Assembly: GCF_030252325.1 (NCBI RefSeq)
Contig: NZ_CP126981.1
Location: forward strand, 3,720,001-3,784,000
DNA from: Candidatus Mycobacterium wuenschmannii
Lineage (GTDB): Bacteria > Actinomycetota > Actinomycetes > Mycobacteriales > Mycobacteriaceae
Direction: 5' to 3'
Length of the DNA: 64,000 nt
The notes beneath the pieces are model-generated. The model was not told the DNA's origin, did no database searches, and worked only from the letters and a program-made list of their open reading frames with translations. This document shows positions 1-9,605 of this stretch, piece after piece; position 1 is the stretch's first letter; each line of letters starts with the position of its first letter. Position numbers and translations under genes: made by a program.

Positions 1-3000
1 AGACGCCGAGGGCGCGCATCACGTCGATGAAGTTCAATCCGGTTGCGTGAACCTGGATTTCGACCTCGTTCGAGTCAGGCAGCCGGCGAGTGGCCGTACG
101 GGTGTCGATGTCGTCGAGCACGCCCGGTCGCAAATATTCCATCCGAAACGCGGCGCCCGGCGTCGGCTGAACGACTTCCGGCTCCACGACTAGCGGCGCC
201 AAGCCGGCGACGTAGCGACGTCCACCCCGGAAGGCCACCTCGGTGCCGCTCGTGTCGGCGAGCAACTCGTCGACGAAAGCGGACAAGTCTGCCGGTTGTT
301 CGCGCACCGGTAGGTCGATCCGCGAGCAGCGCAGCTCCGGGTGCTCGTGGTTGATGCTGCGGCCCATGCCCCACAGTGGCGCCTGGGCAACGGACATGTC
401 GTCCGTGCCGGGCTCGACCGGCTGCGCACCCTGGGTCACCAGCCACAGGCGTGGCGACTGCTGCGAGGCCGTCAGCGCCTGGACGAGGTGCAGCACACTG
501 GTTGGGCCGACGACCCGGGACGCTTCCATCGAGTCCGACAGACCCCAGAGGTGGAGTACGCCTCGAAGCGGCGCCTGCAGGTCATCGAGGACGCGCCGGA
601 AGTGGTGTGGCTGAGTCGGATCGACACGGTAGTGAGCCGGTCCGAGACGCGCGAAGTCGGCACCCTGCTCGACCAGCACACCGGACTGGGAGCGCTGCTC
701 GAGCAGCGTCCGGGCGGCGTCCGTGATGGCGCCGGCGTCGCCGAAGATCAGCCAGTCTCCCGGCCCGGGCGAACCATGTTCGGCAGCAGCGAGATCGGCG
801 GCCTCCCAACGCGGCACGAACAGGTCGTCACGCGCCACGACCGCGGGAGCGCTCGGTGCCGAGTCGCCAACCCGCTTGAGCCGCAGCCCATGTACCTCCG
901 CAAGCACGGACCCGGACCGGTCGAGCAGGAACACGTCGCCCTCGACAGTGCTCTCGGCGCCGTCGCGCAGCCGAGTGTGGCACCACACACCATCCGGCGA
1001 CATCGCCCGCACTCGCAGATCCGCGACGCCGACCGGCAGATAGGTGTCGTGCGAGTGCCCGTTGGTCGCGGGAAGGGTGGCGGCGAGCACCTGAAAACAG
1101 CCGTCCAGCAACGCCGCATCGAAGTCGCCGCTGTCGCCCGGCGACAACCGCGCGATCGCCTCGCCGTCGCGGCGCCAGACGTCGGTCACCACGCGGAATG
1201 CCGGTCCGTACTCGAGCCCATGCCGCGCGAGACGACTGTAGAACGCCTCCCCGGAAATCTGCTCTGTGCAACGGGTTTGGACCTCGCCCGGGTCGTGCAC
1301 GCCGCCGTCGGTTTCACCGACGACCATCCCGCCGCTTGCCAGCAGCGCCGCAGTAGGGTCCATGCCCTGCAGCTCGAACGAGATGGGGCCCGACGGCTCG
1401 CCACGCAGCGTCAGCTGCACGGTCCTCGGCTGCACACCATCGAGAACCAGCGACCGGTGGAACGTGACGTCGTGCGGCATTCGAAGAGGCGTCCCGAATG
1501 CGCGGGCGGTGCCGGCGACGGCGAGCTCGAGCAGGGTCGCTCCCGGGACGACGACCGCCCCCTGCACCCGGTGGTCACTCAGAGTCGGGAAAAGGGCGGT
1601 GCTGACGTCGATTTCGCAGACCACCGTGTTCGGCTGTGCCGCCGAGCGGATCGGCCCGCGCCACGACGACGGTTCCGGGACGGGTTGCGCCGAACCCTCC
1701 GTTATGTCGAGCCAGAAGCGCTCCCGCTGCCACGGGTAGGTGGGCGCCGCAACCAGTCGGCCGCCGCGGGGGTGCAACCGATCCCAGGCCACCGGCTGCC
1801 CGTTGGCATACAGCGCACCGAGCGAGGCCAGCACGCTCTCGCGCCCGCCCTGATCGCGGCGCATCGAGGGCACCAGTGCGCAGGAGCGGCCGAGGTCCTC
1901 GGCGTCTTCGCGCAGCGCGCTCAGCAGCACGGGATGCGGGCTAATTTCGAGGAACACCTCGTGGCCCTGCTCGAGAAGCTGTCGCGCAGTGGGCGAGAAG
2001 CTCACCGGCGAGCAGAGGTTCGCCACCCAATACGAGTTGTCCAGGCCGGCGCCGTCGACCGGTTCGCCGATCACGGTGGAATACATCGGCGTCGTGGCGG
2101 CCGTCGGTCGGAGGCTGGTGAGCGCCGCGGAGAGGTCGGCGCGCAGCGCGTCCATGCGGGGACTGTGCGAGGCGACGTCGACGTCGACCCAACGACAGAA
2201 TCTCATCCGTCGCTCGATCTCGATCATCAACTCGGACAACACGTCCGAATCACCCGATAGCACCGTCGATCGCACCGAGTTACTCGCCGCGACAGCTACC
2301 CGGTCTTCCCGGCCGGCGATGAGCGCGTCCGCCTCGGCGCGCGACAACTCGGCGGAGACCATCGCCCCGCCGCGCGCCGCACCGCGCAGCAGCCGGGCCC
2401 GCGCACAGATCACCCGGGCCGCGTCGTCGAGGTTCAAAGCACCCGCGACGTGCGCCGCGGCCACTTCACCCATGCTGTGCCCGATGACTGCGGCGGGCTC
2501 CACACCCCAGGACCGCCACAGCGCGGCCAGGGCGACCTGCATCGCGAAGATGGCAGGCTGGATCACGCCGATATCGTCGAGGCCGTCGTCGGCGAGCAGC
2601 GCGTCGACCACCGACGCATTCAGGTGAGGGCGCATCGCGCGGTCGCACTCGGCGAGCGTGTCGCGGAAGACCTCTTCTTCGGTGTGCAGTTGCCGCCCCA
2701 TGCTCTGCCACTGGGAGCCCTGCCCGGAGAAGACGAACACGGCACCCGGTCCGGAACGGCGTCGCCCGGGCGCCGATCCGGGCCGGTTCTCGCCCTGCCG
2801 ATATGCGGCGAGCGTCTCGGCCATTTCCGCGGCATCACGGCCGACGGCGGCCAGCCGATGCTCGTGGTGATCCCGATGCGCGCCGGCGGTGTAGCTGAGG
2901 TCGGCCAGTGACAACCCGCTCCGCAGCGCATCCTCGTAGCGGGCGGCCAACGCGGACAACGCTTCTGGCGATCGCGCCGACAGCGGCAGCAACTCGCTAC

Positions 3001-6000
3001 CCGCTGGATGTGGTTGCGGCGCGCGGACTTCCGGTGCCTCGGTCATCACGACATGTGCGTTGGTGCCGCCGAACCCGAACGAGCTGACGCCGGCAACGGC
3101 CCGGCGGCTCAGCGGCCACGGCGTGCGGGTGCCGACCACCTTCAGCGCGAGCCGCTCGAACGGGATGTGCGGATTGGGCTCGTCGAAGTTCAGGCTCGAC
3201 GGGATCTCGCGGTGGTGCAGCGCCAGCGCGGTCTTGATCAGCCCGGCCATTCCGGCCGCCGCCTCGAGATGGCCGATGTTGGTCTTCACCGATCCGATCA
3301 GGCAGGGATTGTCCGGCGTGCGCCCGTCGGCGAGGATCGAGCCGAGCGCGTTGGCCTCGATGGTGTCGCCCAGCGCAGTTCCGGTGCCGTGCGCCTCGAC
3401 GTACTGAACGCTGTTGGGGGACAGGCCCGCTCGCTGGTATGCCTCGGCGAGCACCGCTTCCTGGGCCTGCCGGCTGGGCGCCGTCAGGCCGTTGGTCCGC
3501 CCGTCGTGGTTGGTGGCGCTGCCGCGCAGCACCGCGTAGATCTGGTCGCCGTCGGTCAGGGCCTGACTCAACGGCTTCAGGATGACGGCACCCGCGCCCT
3601 CGCCGCGCACGTACCCGTCGGCTGCGGCGTCGAATGTCTTGCAGCGCCCGTCGGCCGCCATCAGGGTGGCTTTGCTGAAGTTGAGACCCAGTGCCGGAGA
3701 AAGGATGACGTTGACGCCCCCGACGATCGCCAGGGTCGATTCGCCGTCGCGCAGGCTGCGGCAGGCCAGGTGGACGGCGACGAGCGACGAGGAGCATGCG
3801 GTGTCGACCGCCATGCTCGGCCCGTGTAGGTCCAGCGCGTAGGACAACCGGTTGGCGGCGATACTCAGCGCGCCGCCGGTGCCGCTGTAGGCGTCGATCA
3901 GGTCGGGCCGGCCGAACTGCAGGCTGCCGTAGTCATAGGTGGAGACGCCGACGAACACGCCCGTGCGGGTGCCGGCCAGCGGTGCCGTGGGCTGGCCGGC
4001 GTCTTCCAGTGCCTCCCAGGCCACTTCGAGCAGCAGCCGCTGCTGCGGGTCGATGCGCGCCGCCTCGCGGGGCGAGATGTTGAAGAACTTGGCGTCGAAT
4101 TGGTCGACCTGGTCGAGGAATCCGCCCCGGCCGACGCTGTCGGCATCCGGCGTCCAGCGCTCCGGCGGAATGTCGCCGACGGCGTCGCGGCCCTCGGTCA
4201 GCAGTTGCCAGAATGCCGCCGGGCCGTCGGCTCCCGGGAATCGGCAGCCGATGCCGATGATCGCGATCGGTTCGTCGGCGCTCACCGCGCGTGCTTCGAC
4301 GGGCTCCGACGCGGGTTCCGTCGCGGCGCCCCCGGTCAAGTAGCCGCACAGCGCGTCGATGGTCGGATACTCGTACGGCAACGTGGGCGAAAGCTCTTGT
4401 CCTACATGCTCTCCCAGGGCTGCCGTGAGCCGGACGGCGTGCACCGAGTCGAGGCCGTAGTGCGCGAACGGCAGCGACGTGTCGATGTCACCGGGGGAGA
4501 GGTCGAGCAGGTCGGACAGCTGCGTGGCCAGCCACGCGGCCAGTTCGCCGGCCTCGGGCGCGACTTCGGGTGGCGCGGGATCGCTGGACGCGTGCCGGGG
4601 CGTGCCGGTTGGCGTCGCCCGCCATTCCGCGATCGCCGGGATGTCGCCGTCGAGGAAACGCTGCCGCGAGCGGTTGCGGCGGATCTTGCCACTCGACGTC
4701 GTGGGAATGGTGGACGGTTCGGTGAGAACGATGGCGTACGGCCGAATTTCGTGCTGTTCGGCCACCGCGATCCGGATCGCGTCGAGCACCTGGTCGGTGT
4801 CGATCTCGCCGACGCGCCAGCGGTCGACTTCCTGCACGACCACGAGTTGCTCGGTGGAGTCCGCGTCGGGCGTGATCGAGAACGCCGCCCCGCGGCCGCG
4901 CAGCAGCGCGCCGTGGCTGTCCTGAACCGTGGACTCGATGTCCTGGGGATAGTGGTTCCGGCCGCGAATCACGATGAGGTCTTTCAGCCGGCCGGACACG
5001 AAAAGCTCTCCGTCCAAATGGAATCCGAGGTCACCGGTCCGCAGGAATGGGCCGCGCGCGGTGTCGGCGAGAGAAGCGCCGAAGGTCTCCGCGGTTTCGG
5101 CCGGTTTACCCCAGTAGCCCTTCGCGATGCTCCCGCCCGCCAGCCAGATCTCGCCGACCTCGTCGTCGGCGCACGGTCGGCCGGTCGTCGGATCCACGAT
5201 GACGGCCTCGTGGTTGGGCTGCACCTGACCGCACGCCACGAAGGAAGCGGCGTCCGGTGAGTCGGGGGCGACCGCCACGACGCGGTGGTCGCGCAGCGCG
5301 TCGCTGTCCAGGCATCGCACCACCGGTGCGGTGCGCTGCTGCTCCGCCTTCCCGGAGATCAGCAGGGTGGATTCGGCCATGCCGTAGACCGGGGCGAACC
5401 CCTCCGGCGGAAAGCCGGCCGGGGCGAAAGCGTCGATGAACCGTTCCAGGGTGGCCGCACGGATCGGCTCCGCGCCGCACATCGCGGTCGCCATCGTGGA
5501 CAGATCCAGCGCGGCCCGTTCCTCGGGGGTGCTCAGGTCGACGCACAGCTGGTAGGCGAAGTTCGGTGCCGCGGTGATTGTGCCGCCGTGCTTGGTGATC
5601 GCTTCCAGCCAGCGCATCGGACGCTCGATGAAGGATTCGGGCGGCATGAAGTAGGTGGTGGCCGCGACGTAGATCGAGGTCAGAACGCCGCCGATCAGCC
5701 CCATGTCGTGGTGCAGCGGCAGCCAGAACACGCCCTTGGCCCGGTCGTTGCCGCCGCCCCACGCGGTCCGGATCGCCTCGACGTTGCTCAGGAGATTCCG
5801 GTGGCTCACCTCGACGCCCTTCGGCGACCCGGTGGAACCCGAGGTGTACTGCAGCATGGCGGTGTCGTCGGGATCGATGCGCGGAGCGGTCCAATCGCCG
5901 TCCGGCGTCGCGAGCGCATCCACCGCGCACCACTGCATGGGCGACCCGTCGGCCATCTCGTCGATCGCGGTCTGGAACTTCGCCTGCGTCTCGGCGGTGG

Positions 6001-6355
6001 CCACGGCAAAGCGCGCCTCGGTGTCCTGCACGATCGATGCGACGCGGCCCACGACCTTGGCGCGCGCGGGCGGGTGGACCGGCACCGCCACCGCCCCGGC
6101 GTAAATGCACCCGAAGAACGCCACGATGAAGTCCAGCCCCGACGGGCACAGCACCAACACGCGTTCACCCGTGGCGCCCATCCGCTGCAGCACGGCCGCG
6201 GTGGCCCGCGCTCGGGTGTCGAGTTCGCCGAAAGTCAGTTGACTGTGTTCTTCGCCGTCGGCGAAATAGCGGCAATAGTCGAAAGCGGCTTTATCGCGGT
6301 AAGTTTCGACCCTTTGCCGCACAAGATCCAGGAATGTCCGTTCCGTCAATCGCAT
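1..6355 (-). CDS. FAAL-type I polyketide synthase (5' part, runs off the left edge)
   Basis: The reading frame is open from an ATG at 6355 to base 1, giving the first about 2118 residues. An N-terminal fatty-acyl-AMP ligase (about 1-570; YTSGSTGSPKG, HHDMGLIGG, GMAEST, RTGDLGF) is fused to an acyl carrier protein (GLDSVH, Ser637). Next come a ketosynthase (from about 695; TACSSS, Cys854), an acyltransferase (GHSMGE, Ser1294), a dehydratase (DHRVQGAVVVPG, His1595), a long structural region of degenerate-KR type, and the start of an enoyl reductase (about 2060 on, EIQVHATGLNF). By analogy with MAS-type synthases a KR and a second ACP should follow outside the window. The FAAL would load a free fatty acid as acyl-AMP onto the adjacent ACP, so this single protein activates its own starter and extends it to a reduced lipid. 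Domain calls are firm; the product is unknown. A P450 and an FAD oxygenase on the same strand upstream are candidate tailoring enzymes. Confidence 0.93.
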   Translation of the reverse strand, partial: MRLTERTFLDLVRQRVETYRDKAAFDYCRYFADGEEHSQLTFGELDTRARATAAVLQRMGATGERVLVLCPSGLDFIVAFFGCIYAGAVAVPVHPPARAKVVGRVASIVQDTEARFAVATAETQAKFQTAIDEMADGSPMQWCAVDALATPDGDWTAPRIDPDDTAMLQYTSGSTGSPKGVEVSHRNLLSNVEAIRTAWGGGNDRAKGVFWLPLHHDMGLIGGVLTSIYVAATTYFMPPESFIERPMRWLEAITKHGGTITAAPNFAYQLCVDLSTPEERAALDLSTMATAMCGAEPIRAATLERFIDAFAPAGFPPEGFAPVYGMAESTLLISGKAEQQRTAPVVRCLDSDALRDHRVVAVAPDSPDAASFVACGQVQPNHEAVIVDPTTGRPCADDEVGEIWLAGGSIAKGYWGKPAETAETFGASLADTARGPFLRTGDLGFHLDGELFVSGRLKDLIVIRGRNHYPQDIESTVQDSHGALLRGRGAAFSITPDADSTEQLVVVQEVDRWRVGEIDTDQVLDAIRIAVAEQHEIRPYAIVLTEPSTIPTTSSGKIRRNRSRQRFLDGDIPAIAEWRATPTGTPRHASSDPAPPEVAPEAGELAAWLATQLSDLLDLSPGDIDTSLPFAHYGLDSVHAVRLTAALGEHVGQELSPTLPYEYPTIDALCGYLTGGAATEPASEPVEARAVSADEPIAIIGIGCRFPGADGPAAFWQLLTEGRDAVGDIPPERWTPDADSVGRGGFLDQVDQFDAKFFNISPREAARIDPQQRLLLEVAWEALEDAGQPTAPLAGTRTGVFVGVSTYDYGSLQFGRPDLIDAYSGTGGALSIAANRLSYALDLHGPSMAVDTACSSSLVAVHLACRSLRDGESTLAIVGGVNVILSPALGLNFSKATLMAADGRCKTFDAAADGYVRGEGAGAVILKPLSQALTDGDQIYAVLRGSATNHDGRTNGLTAPSRQAQEAVLAEAYQRAGLSPNSVQYVEAHGTGTALGDTIEANALGSILADGRTPDNPCLIGSVKTNIGHLEAAAGMAGLIKTALALHHREIPSSLNFDEPNPHIPFERLALKVVGTRTPWPLSRRAVAGVSSFGFGGTNAHVVMTEAPEVRAPQPHPAGSELLPLSARSPEALSALAARYEDALRSGLSLADLSYTAGAHRDHHEHRLAAVGRDAAEMAETLAAYRQGENRPGSAPGRRRSGPGAVFVFSGQGSQWQSMGRQLHTEEEVFRDTLAECDRAMRPHLNASVVDALLADDGLDDIGVIQPAIFAMQVALAALWRSWGVEPAAVIGHSMGEVAAAHVAGALNLDDAARVICARARLLRGAARGGAMVSAELSRAEADALIAGREDRVAVAASNSVRSTVLSGDSDVLSELMIEIERRMRFCRWVDVDVASHSPRMDALRADLSAALTSLRPTAATTPMYSTVIGEPVDGAGLDNSYWVANLCSPVSFSPTARQLLEQGHEVFLEISPHPVLLSALREDAEDLGRSCALVPSMRRDQGGRESVLASLGALYANGQPVAWDRLHPRGGRLVAAPTYPWQRERFWLDITEGSAQPVPEPSSWRGPIRSAAQPNTVVCEIDVSTALFPTLSDHRVQGAVVVPGATLLELAVAGTARAFGTPLRMPHDVTFHRSLVLDGVQPRTVQLTLRGEPSGPISFELQGMDPTAALLASGGMVVGETDGGVHDPGEVQTRCTEQISGEAFYSRLARHGLEYGPAFRVVTDVWRRDGEAIARLSPGDSGDFDAALLDGCFQVLAATLPATNGHSHDTYLPVGVADLRVRAMSPDGVWCHTRLRDGAESTVEGDVFLLDRSGSVLAEVHGLRLKRVGDSAPSAPAVVARDDLFVPRWEAADLAAAEHGSPGPGDWLIFGDAGAITDAARTLLEQRSQSGVLVEQGADFARLGPAHYRVDPTQPHHFRRVLDDLQAPLRGVLHLWGLSDSMEASRVVGPTSVLHLVQALTASQQSPRLWLVTQGAQPVEPGTDDMSVAQAPLWGMGRSINHEHPELRCSRIDLPVREQPADLSAFVDELLADTSGTEVAFRGGRRYVAGLAPLVVEPEVVQPTPGAAFRMEYLRPGVLDDIDTRTATRRLPDSNEVEIQVHATGLNFIDVMRALGV

Positions 6356-6670
6356 TCCTTCCGGCGTTCATTCTGGACGCCGAGCCGGGATCTCGACTGC
6401 GAGGTGACGATCATATCGCGCTGCGAGGCGTCGCAAAGGTGCGTTCGGTGACGCATTTCTTCGCGGCAACTGCGTCGCAATTCGCCTCGCATTTGTTCTC
6501 CAGTCGTTCCGCGTGAATCTTATTTGCTGGCAGCGATGCCTGGTCGAGAAATTGTGACATCGTGCGGGCCGGCGCCGCTGTCCGAATCTATCGGGTTTGG
6601 GGTGCCCGCGACGGCGTCGCGTGTGACGGCCACATCCTGCAACAGTCTCGGTCGTCGAAGGCTTCCGGGA
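6356..6670. promoter_or_regulatory. 315-bp gene-free region upstream of the polyketide synthase
   Basis: No credible gene lies here; it is visibly less GC-rich than its flanks. It holds two direct copies of GCGTCGCAA (6428-6436 and 6472-6480) and a 9-bp inverted pair TGCGAGGCG / CGCCTCGCA (6422-6430 and 6483-6491). It is the likely promoter and control region of the synthase, which starts at 6355 and reads leftwards. The regulator is not identifiable from the sequence. Confidence 0.5.
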
Positions 6671-8041
6671 TCACGTCGCGATGTTTTCCCGCGCCGACGT
6701 GCCGGCGCGCTGGCGCGGGGACAGCACGACGGGGGCGCCGTCGGTCGGCACGGGCAGGGGGTGTTTGCGGCTGGGACGACCGCCGGGTCCGTTGTCGACG
6801 GCGCGGAGCCTGCGGTTCTGCAGGAAGGTCCGCAACAGCACGCGCGCCTCGAACAGCACGAAGTCGGCACCGACACAGCGGTAGACGCCGCCGCCGAAGG
6901 GCAGCCACGTGTTGGTGCCCGGCCGCGTGTTCAGGAAGCGCTCGGGCCGGAACGTCAGGGGGTCGGGGTGCAGGTCCTCGCGTTCGTGCATCGCCATGAT
7001 CGCCAGGATCACGTAGGCGCCGCGCGGGATGTGCAGGCCGTTGAGGTCGAAGTCACGCAGCGCGCGGCGGCCGGTGATGGGCAGCGCCGGACGTACCCGC
7101 ATCGACTCGGCGATCACCGCGTCGAGGTAGGCGTCGTCGCCCCGGTCGATGCTCTCCTCGAGAGTCGCGAGCGTCTCCGGTTGGTGCACCAGCAGCTCGG
7201 CCACCCAACCCAGGGTGACCGCGGTCGCGGCGTAGCCGGCCAGCATCAGCCCGCGCATCGAACGCGCAAGGAAGGCGTCGTCGCGCGGTATCTCGTCCTG
7301 CTGGTTGATCTCCAGGAACAACGTCAGGCAGTCGTCGGGACGGGCCCCGGTGCGACGCCGCTCGGCGATCTCTTCGAGCACGATCGCGTCGACCGCCGCC
7401 GCCGTGCGTGCAACGGACGGGACTGCCTTCCAGTCCCCACGAACCACCATGGTGACCATCCCGACCCCGAGAAAGCTGGGGCTCTCGGTGGCCGCGCAGT
7501 GCGCCAGCATCGCCTTCTCCAGCCGCCGCATCCGCTCGGGCTTCGAGACGCCGAAGATCACCGTCATCATCACGTCGAGTGACAGCTGGCCGCCGATGTC
7601 GCAGAACTCGACGCGCTCGTTGACCGGCCACTCCGGCAGCCTGCGCAGCACGATGTCGGTCATCGCCTGCTCGTAGGACTTCAGCGCCTTACCGTGCAGG
7701 GGCGGCGCGACCTTGCGCTTCTCTTCCATGTGGGCTTCGCCCTCGAGGAAGATGAACGCGTCGCTGCCGAACAGCTTCTCGTGGGGAGAGAACCGCTTCA
7801 TCAGTTCGCCGAAGGACAGCGCGCCGTCGCGGTCGGCGAACACGGCCTTGGCGTCATCGGGCGACGACGTGACGACCATCTTGGGTCCGAACGGGATGTC
7901 GATGAGGAACTGCTCGCCGATACTGCGTAACGGCGACTGTAGGCCCAGCGGACGGAAGAAGCGTCCGCGGTCGCGCGCCAACCCGCGCACTCCGACGCGG
8001 GGCAGTGTGTGGATGCTGCGGTTACCGGCCCCGGCAGTCAT
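6671..8041 (-). CDS. cytochrome P450 with atypical I-helix
   Basis: A 456-residue P450. The heme-ligand loop FGGGVYRCVG carries Cys389, and the K-helix ExxR is ESMR. The I-helix, which usually reads AGxE/D-T-T, here reads AGYAAT: both the acid and the first Thr of the oxygen-activating pair are Ala, and only the second Thr is kept. The start was set at the ATG at 8041, because a strong GGAGG lies 5 bases before it; a TTG four codons upstream would place that site inside the gene. The gene lies 315 bp upstream of the polyketide synthase and on the same strand, with an FAD monooxygenase upstream of it, so oxidation of a lipid product of the synthase is plausible but inferred. The substrate is unknown. 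Confidence 0.92.
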   Translation of the reverse strand: MTAGAGNRSIHTLPRVGVRGLARDRGRFFRPLGLQSPLRSIGEQFLIDIPFGPKMVVTSSPDDAKAVFADRDGALSFGELMKRFSPHEKLFGSDAFIFLEGEAHMEEKRKVAPPLHGKALKSYEQAMTDIVLRRLPEWPVNERVEFCDIGGQLSLDVMMTVIFGVSKPERMRRLEKAMLAHCAATESPSFLGVGMVTMVVRGDWKAVPSVARTAAAVDAIVLEEIAERRRTGARPDDCLTLFLEINQQDEIPRDDAFLARSMRGLMLAGYAATAVTLGWVAELLVHQPETLATLEESIDRGDDAYLDAVIAESMRVRPALPITGRRALRDFDLNGLHIPRGAYVILAIMAMHEREDLHPDPLTFRPERFLNTRPGTNTWLPFGGGVYRCVGADFVLFEARVLLRTFLQNRRLRAVDNGPGGRPSRKHPLPVPTDGAPVVLSPRQRAGTSARENIAT

Positions 8042-8165
8042 CTTCACCTCCAACTCGAGATAACGGCCTCACGGGCCTAGCCCCGGTGTTGTCGGGCGGC
8101 AGGGCCTCGACGTTTCGCTCCATCGTACTGACGGGGAGCGACCTCACCTCCCGGGCCGTGTCCGG

Positions 8166-9521
8166 CTAGGTGGTCCGCACGCGTCGCCGGTTACCCCTGA
8201 TCACGCGCATCAGCATCGACGGTCGCAGTAGTCGGCTGGGCGCGCCGGTCAGCGTCAAGGTGCGCATGAAAGCCTCGCTCAGCACGATGTCGTCGGCGGC
8301 CGCAGCCACCACTTTGTCGAGGTTCCAGTTGAGGACGCGTTGCGGAACCGCACGCCAATCGTCGACGGGACGGAGGGCGAAGTCGTTGAGGCGGTTGGAC
8401 TGCCAGATCGGGGCCAGCTTCTTGGCGGCCCGGTGGAAATAGCGCCGACCCACGTCGTCGGCGGCATCGTCCCGCAAGCAGTCGCCCAACGCCTTGGCTT
8501 GCAGGGCGGCAGTGGTCATGCCCTGGCCGTAGACCGGGTTGAAGCTGCACACCGCGTCGCCGATGACGAGGAATCCCTGGGGAAACCGCTTGAGCCGGTC
8601 GTATCGGCGCCACACACTCGTGGGGTAGTGCTGCGCGGCCACCTCTCCGATCGGCTCGCCCGCACGCAACGCCGCCACCGTCGCGGCCGGGAGCAGTTCG
8701 GTTGCCAGCGTGAGCAACCCAGGCAAGTCGGTCGGTAATTTGTGCCCCGCAATGCCCATCAGTGTCAGGCACACCGTGCCGTTCTCGTATGTCAAAACAC
8801 CTGCGCCCGTTGCCCGTTCGACGGTCGGACCGACGATGAGCATCTTCTGTGCAAGGGCGCCGTCGGGCACGCGGAAGAACTGAGTCGCATAGCTCAAATC
8901 CACCGCATACTTCTGCTCGGGAGGGCCGGCGTAGCCGTGCTTCTCCAGGAAGGCCGGCGTGCGGGCCGAGCGTCCGGTCGCGTCGACCACCAGGTCGGCC
9001 TTCAGCACCCGTTCCCGGTTGGCCGCACGGTCGACGACCCGAGCCCCGACGACGCGGTTCGCGTCGCCAAGTACCGGCTCGACGACGTCGTGATCCTCCA
9101 AGAACGTCACGTTGGCGAGCGCCCGGACCCGCCGCCGCACGTGGGCCTCCAGCAGTGGTCGGCTCGCGAGATGGGTCCGCAATGCCTCGGGGTTGGCGAT
9201 ATCTCCCGTCCGACTGAGCTCATGCCCGAAGATTCGGGCATAGATCTGCGACGCATCGGTGCCGTCGATCAGGTTGGCACCGGAAGCCAGGAGTTCGTCG
9301 AATAGTCCGGGAAACAGTTCCGTCAGCACCATCGAACCCCGAGTCGACAGCGCGTGCAGATGCCGGCCCTGCGACACCCCTCGGCGCTGAATCGCGTTCT
9401 CGGGTAACGCATCCCGCTCCACTAGCGTCACCGAAGCGTAAAAGTCGGACAGCACCCTCGCGGCGAGCAAACCAGCCATACTCGCGCCGCAGACCACGGC
9501 ACTGTCCCTGTGCTGGCCCAT
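8166..9521 (-). CDS. FAD-dependent monooxygenase / oxidoreductase
   Basis: 451 residues. The N-terminal Rossmann motif is CGASMAG followed by an acidic strand end (VTLVERD). The second FAD motif, GDAVCSFNPVYGQGM, is typical of aromatic-ring hydroxylase and geranylgeranyl-reductase-like flavoproteins. The chosen ATG at 9521 has GGAAGAG upstream; an alternative start eight codons earlier lacks one. No membrane segment is seen. It lies 124 bp upstream of the P450 on the same strand and may act with it and the polyketide synthase on one product. The family is diverse enough that hydroxylation, epoxidation and reduction all remain possible. Confidence 0.85.
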   Translation of the reverse strand: MGQHRDSAVVCGASMAGLLAARVLSDFYASVTLVERDALPENAIQRRGVSQGRHLHALSTRGSMVLTELFPGLFDELLASGANLIDGTDASQIYARIFGHELSRTGDIANPEALRTHLASRPLLEAHVRRRVRALANVTFLEDHDVVEPVLGDANRVVGARVVDRAANRERVLKADLVVDATGRSARTPAFLEKHGYAGPPEQKYAVDLSYATQFFRVPDGALAQKMLIVGPTVERATGAGVLTYENGTVCLTLMGIAGHKLPTDLPGLLTLATELLPAATVAALRAGEPIGEVAAQHYPTSVWRRYDRLKRFPQGFLVIGDAVCSFNPVYGQGMTTAALQAKALGDCLRDDAADDVGRRYFHRAAKKLAPIWQSNRLNDFALRPVDDWRAVPQRVLNWNLDKVVAAAADDIVLSEAFMRTLTLTGAPSRLLRPSMLMRVIRGNRRRVRTT

Positions 9522-9605
9522 CACGGTCTCTTCCCGACGCTGCATCTGTCACTGCAACGATCACACCGAGATCGGGGAATTGTCCAGGTCAGTTTGTCGC
9601 GAACT

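Noticed and set aside
341..2260. Long open frame on the plus strand (639 codons)
   Set aside because: It is antisense to the AT, DH and linker part of the polyketide synthase, rich in Arg/His/Gln with no domain pattern, and is a by-product of high GC at codon position 3.
4402..6149. Possible frameshift in the FAAL part of the polyketide synthase, since no complete minus-strand frame closes in the window
   Set aside because: Reading by codon from 6355 gives an unbroken frame through Ser637, Cys854, Ser1294 and His1595; the frame simply has no stop before the window edge.
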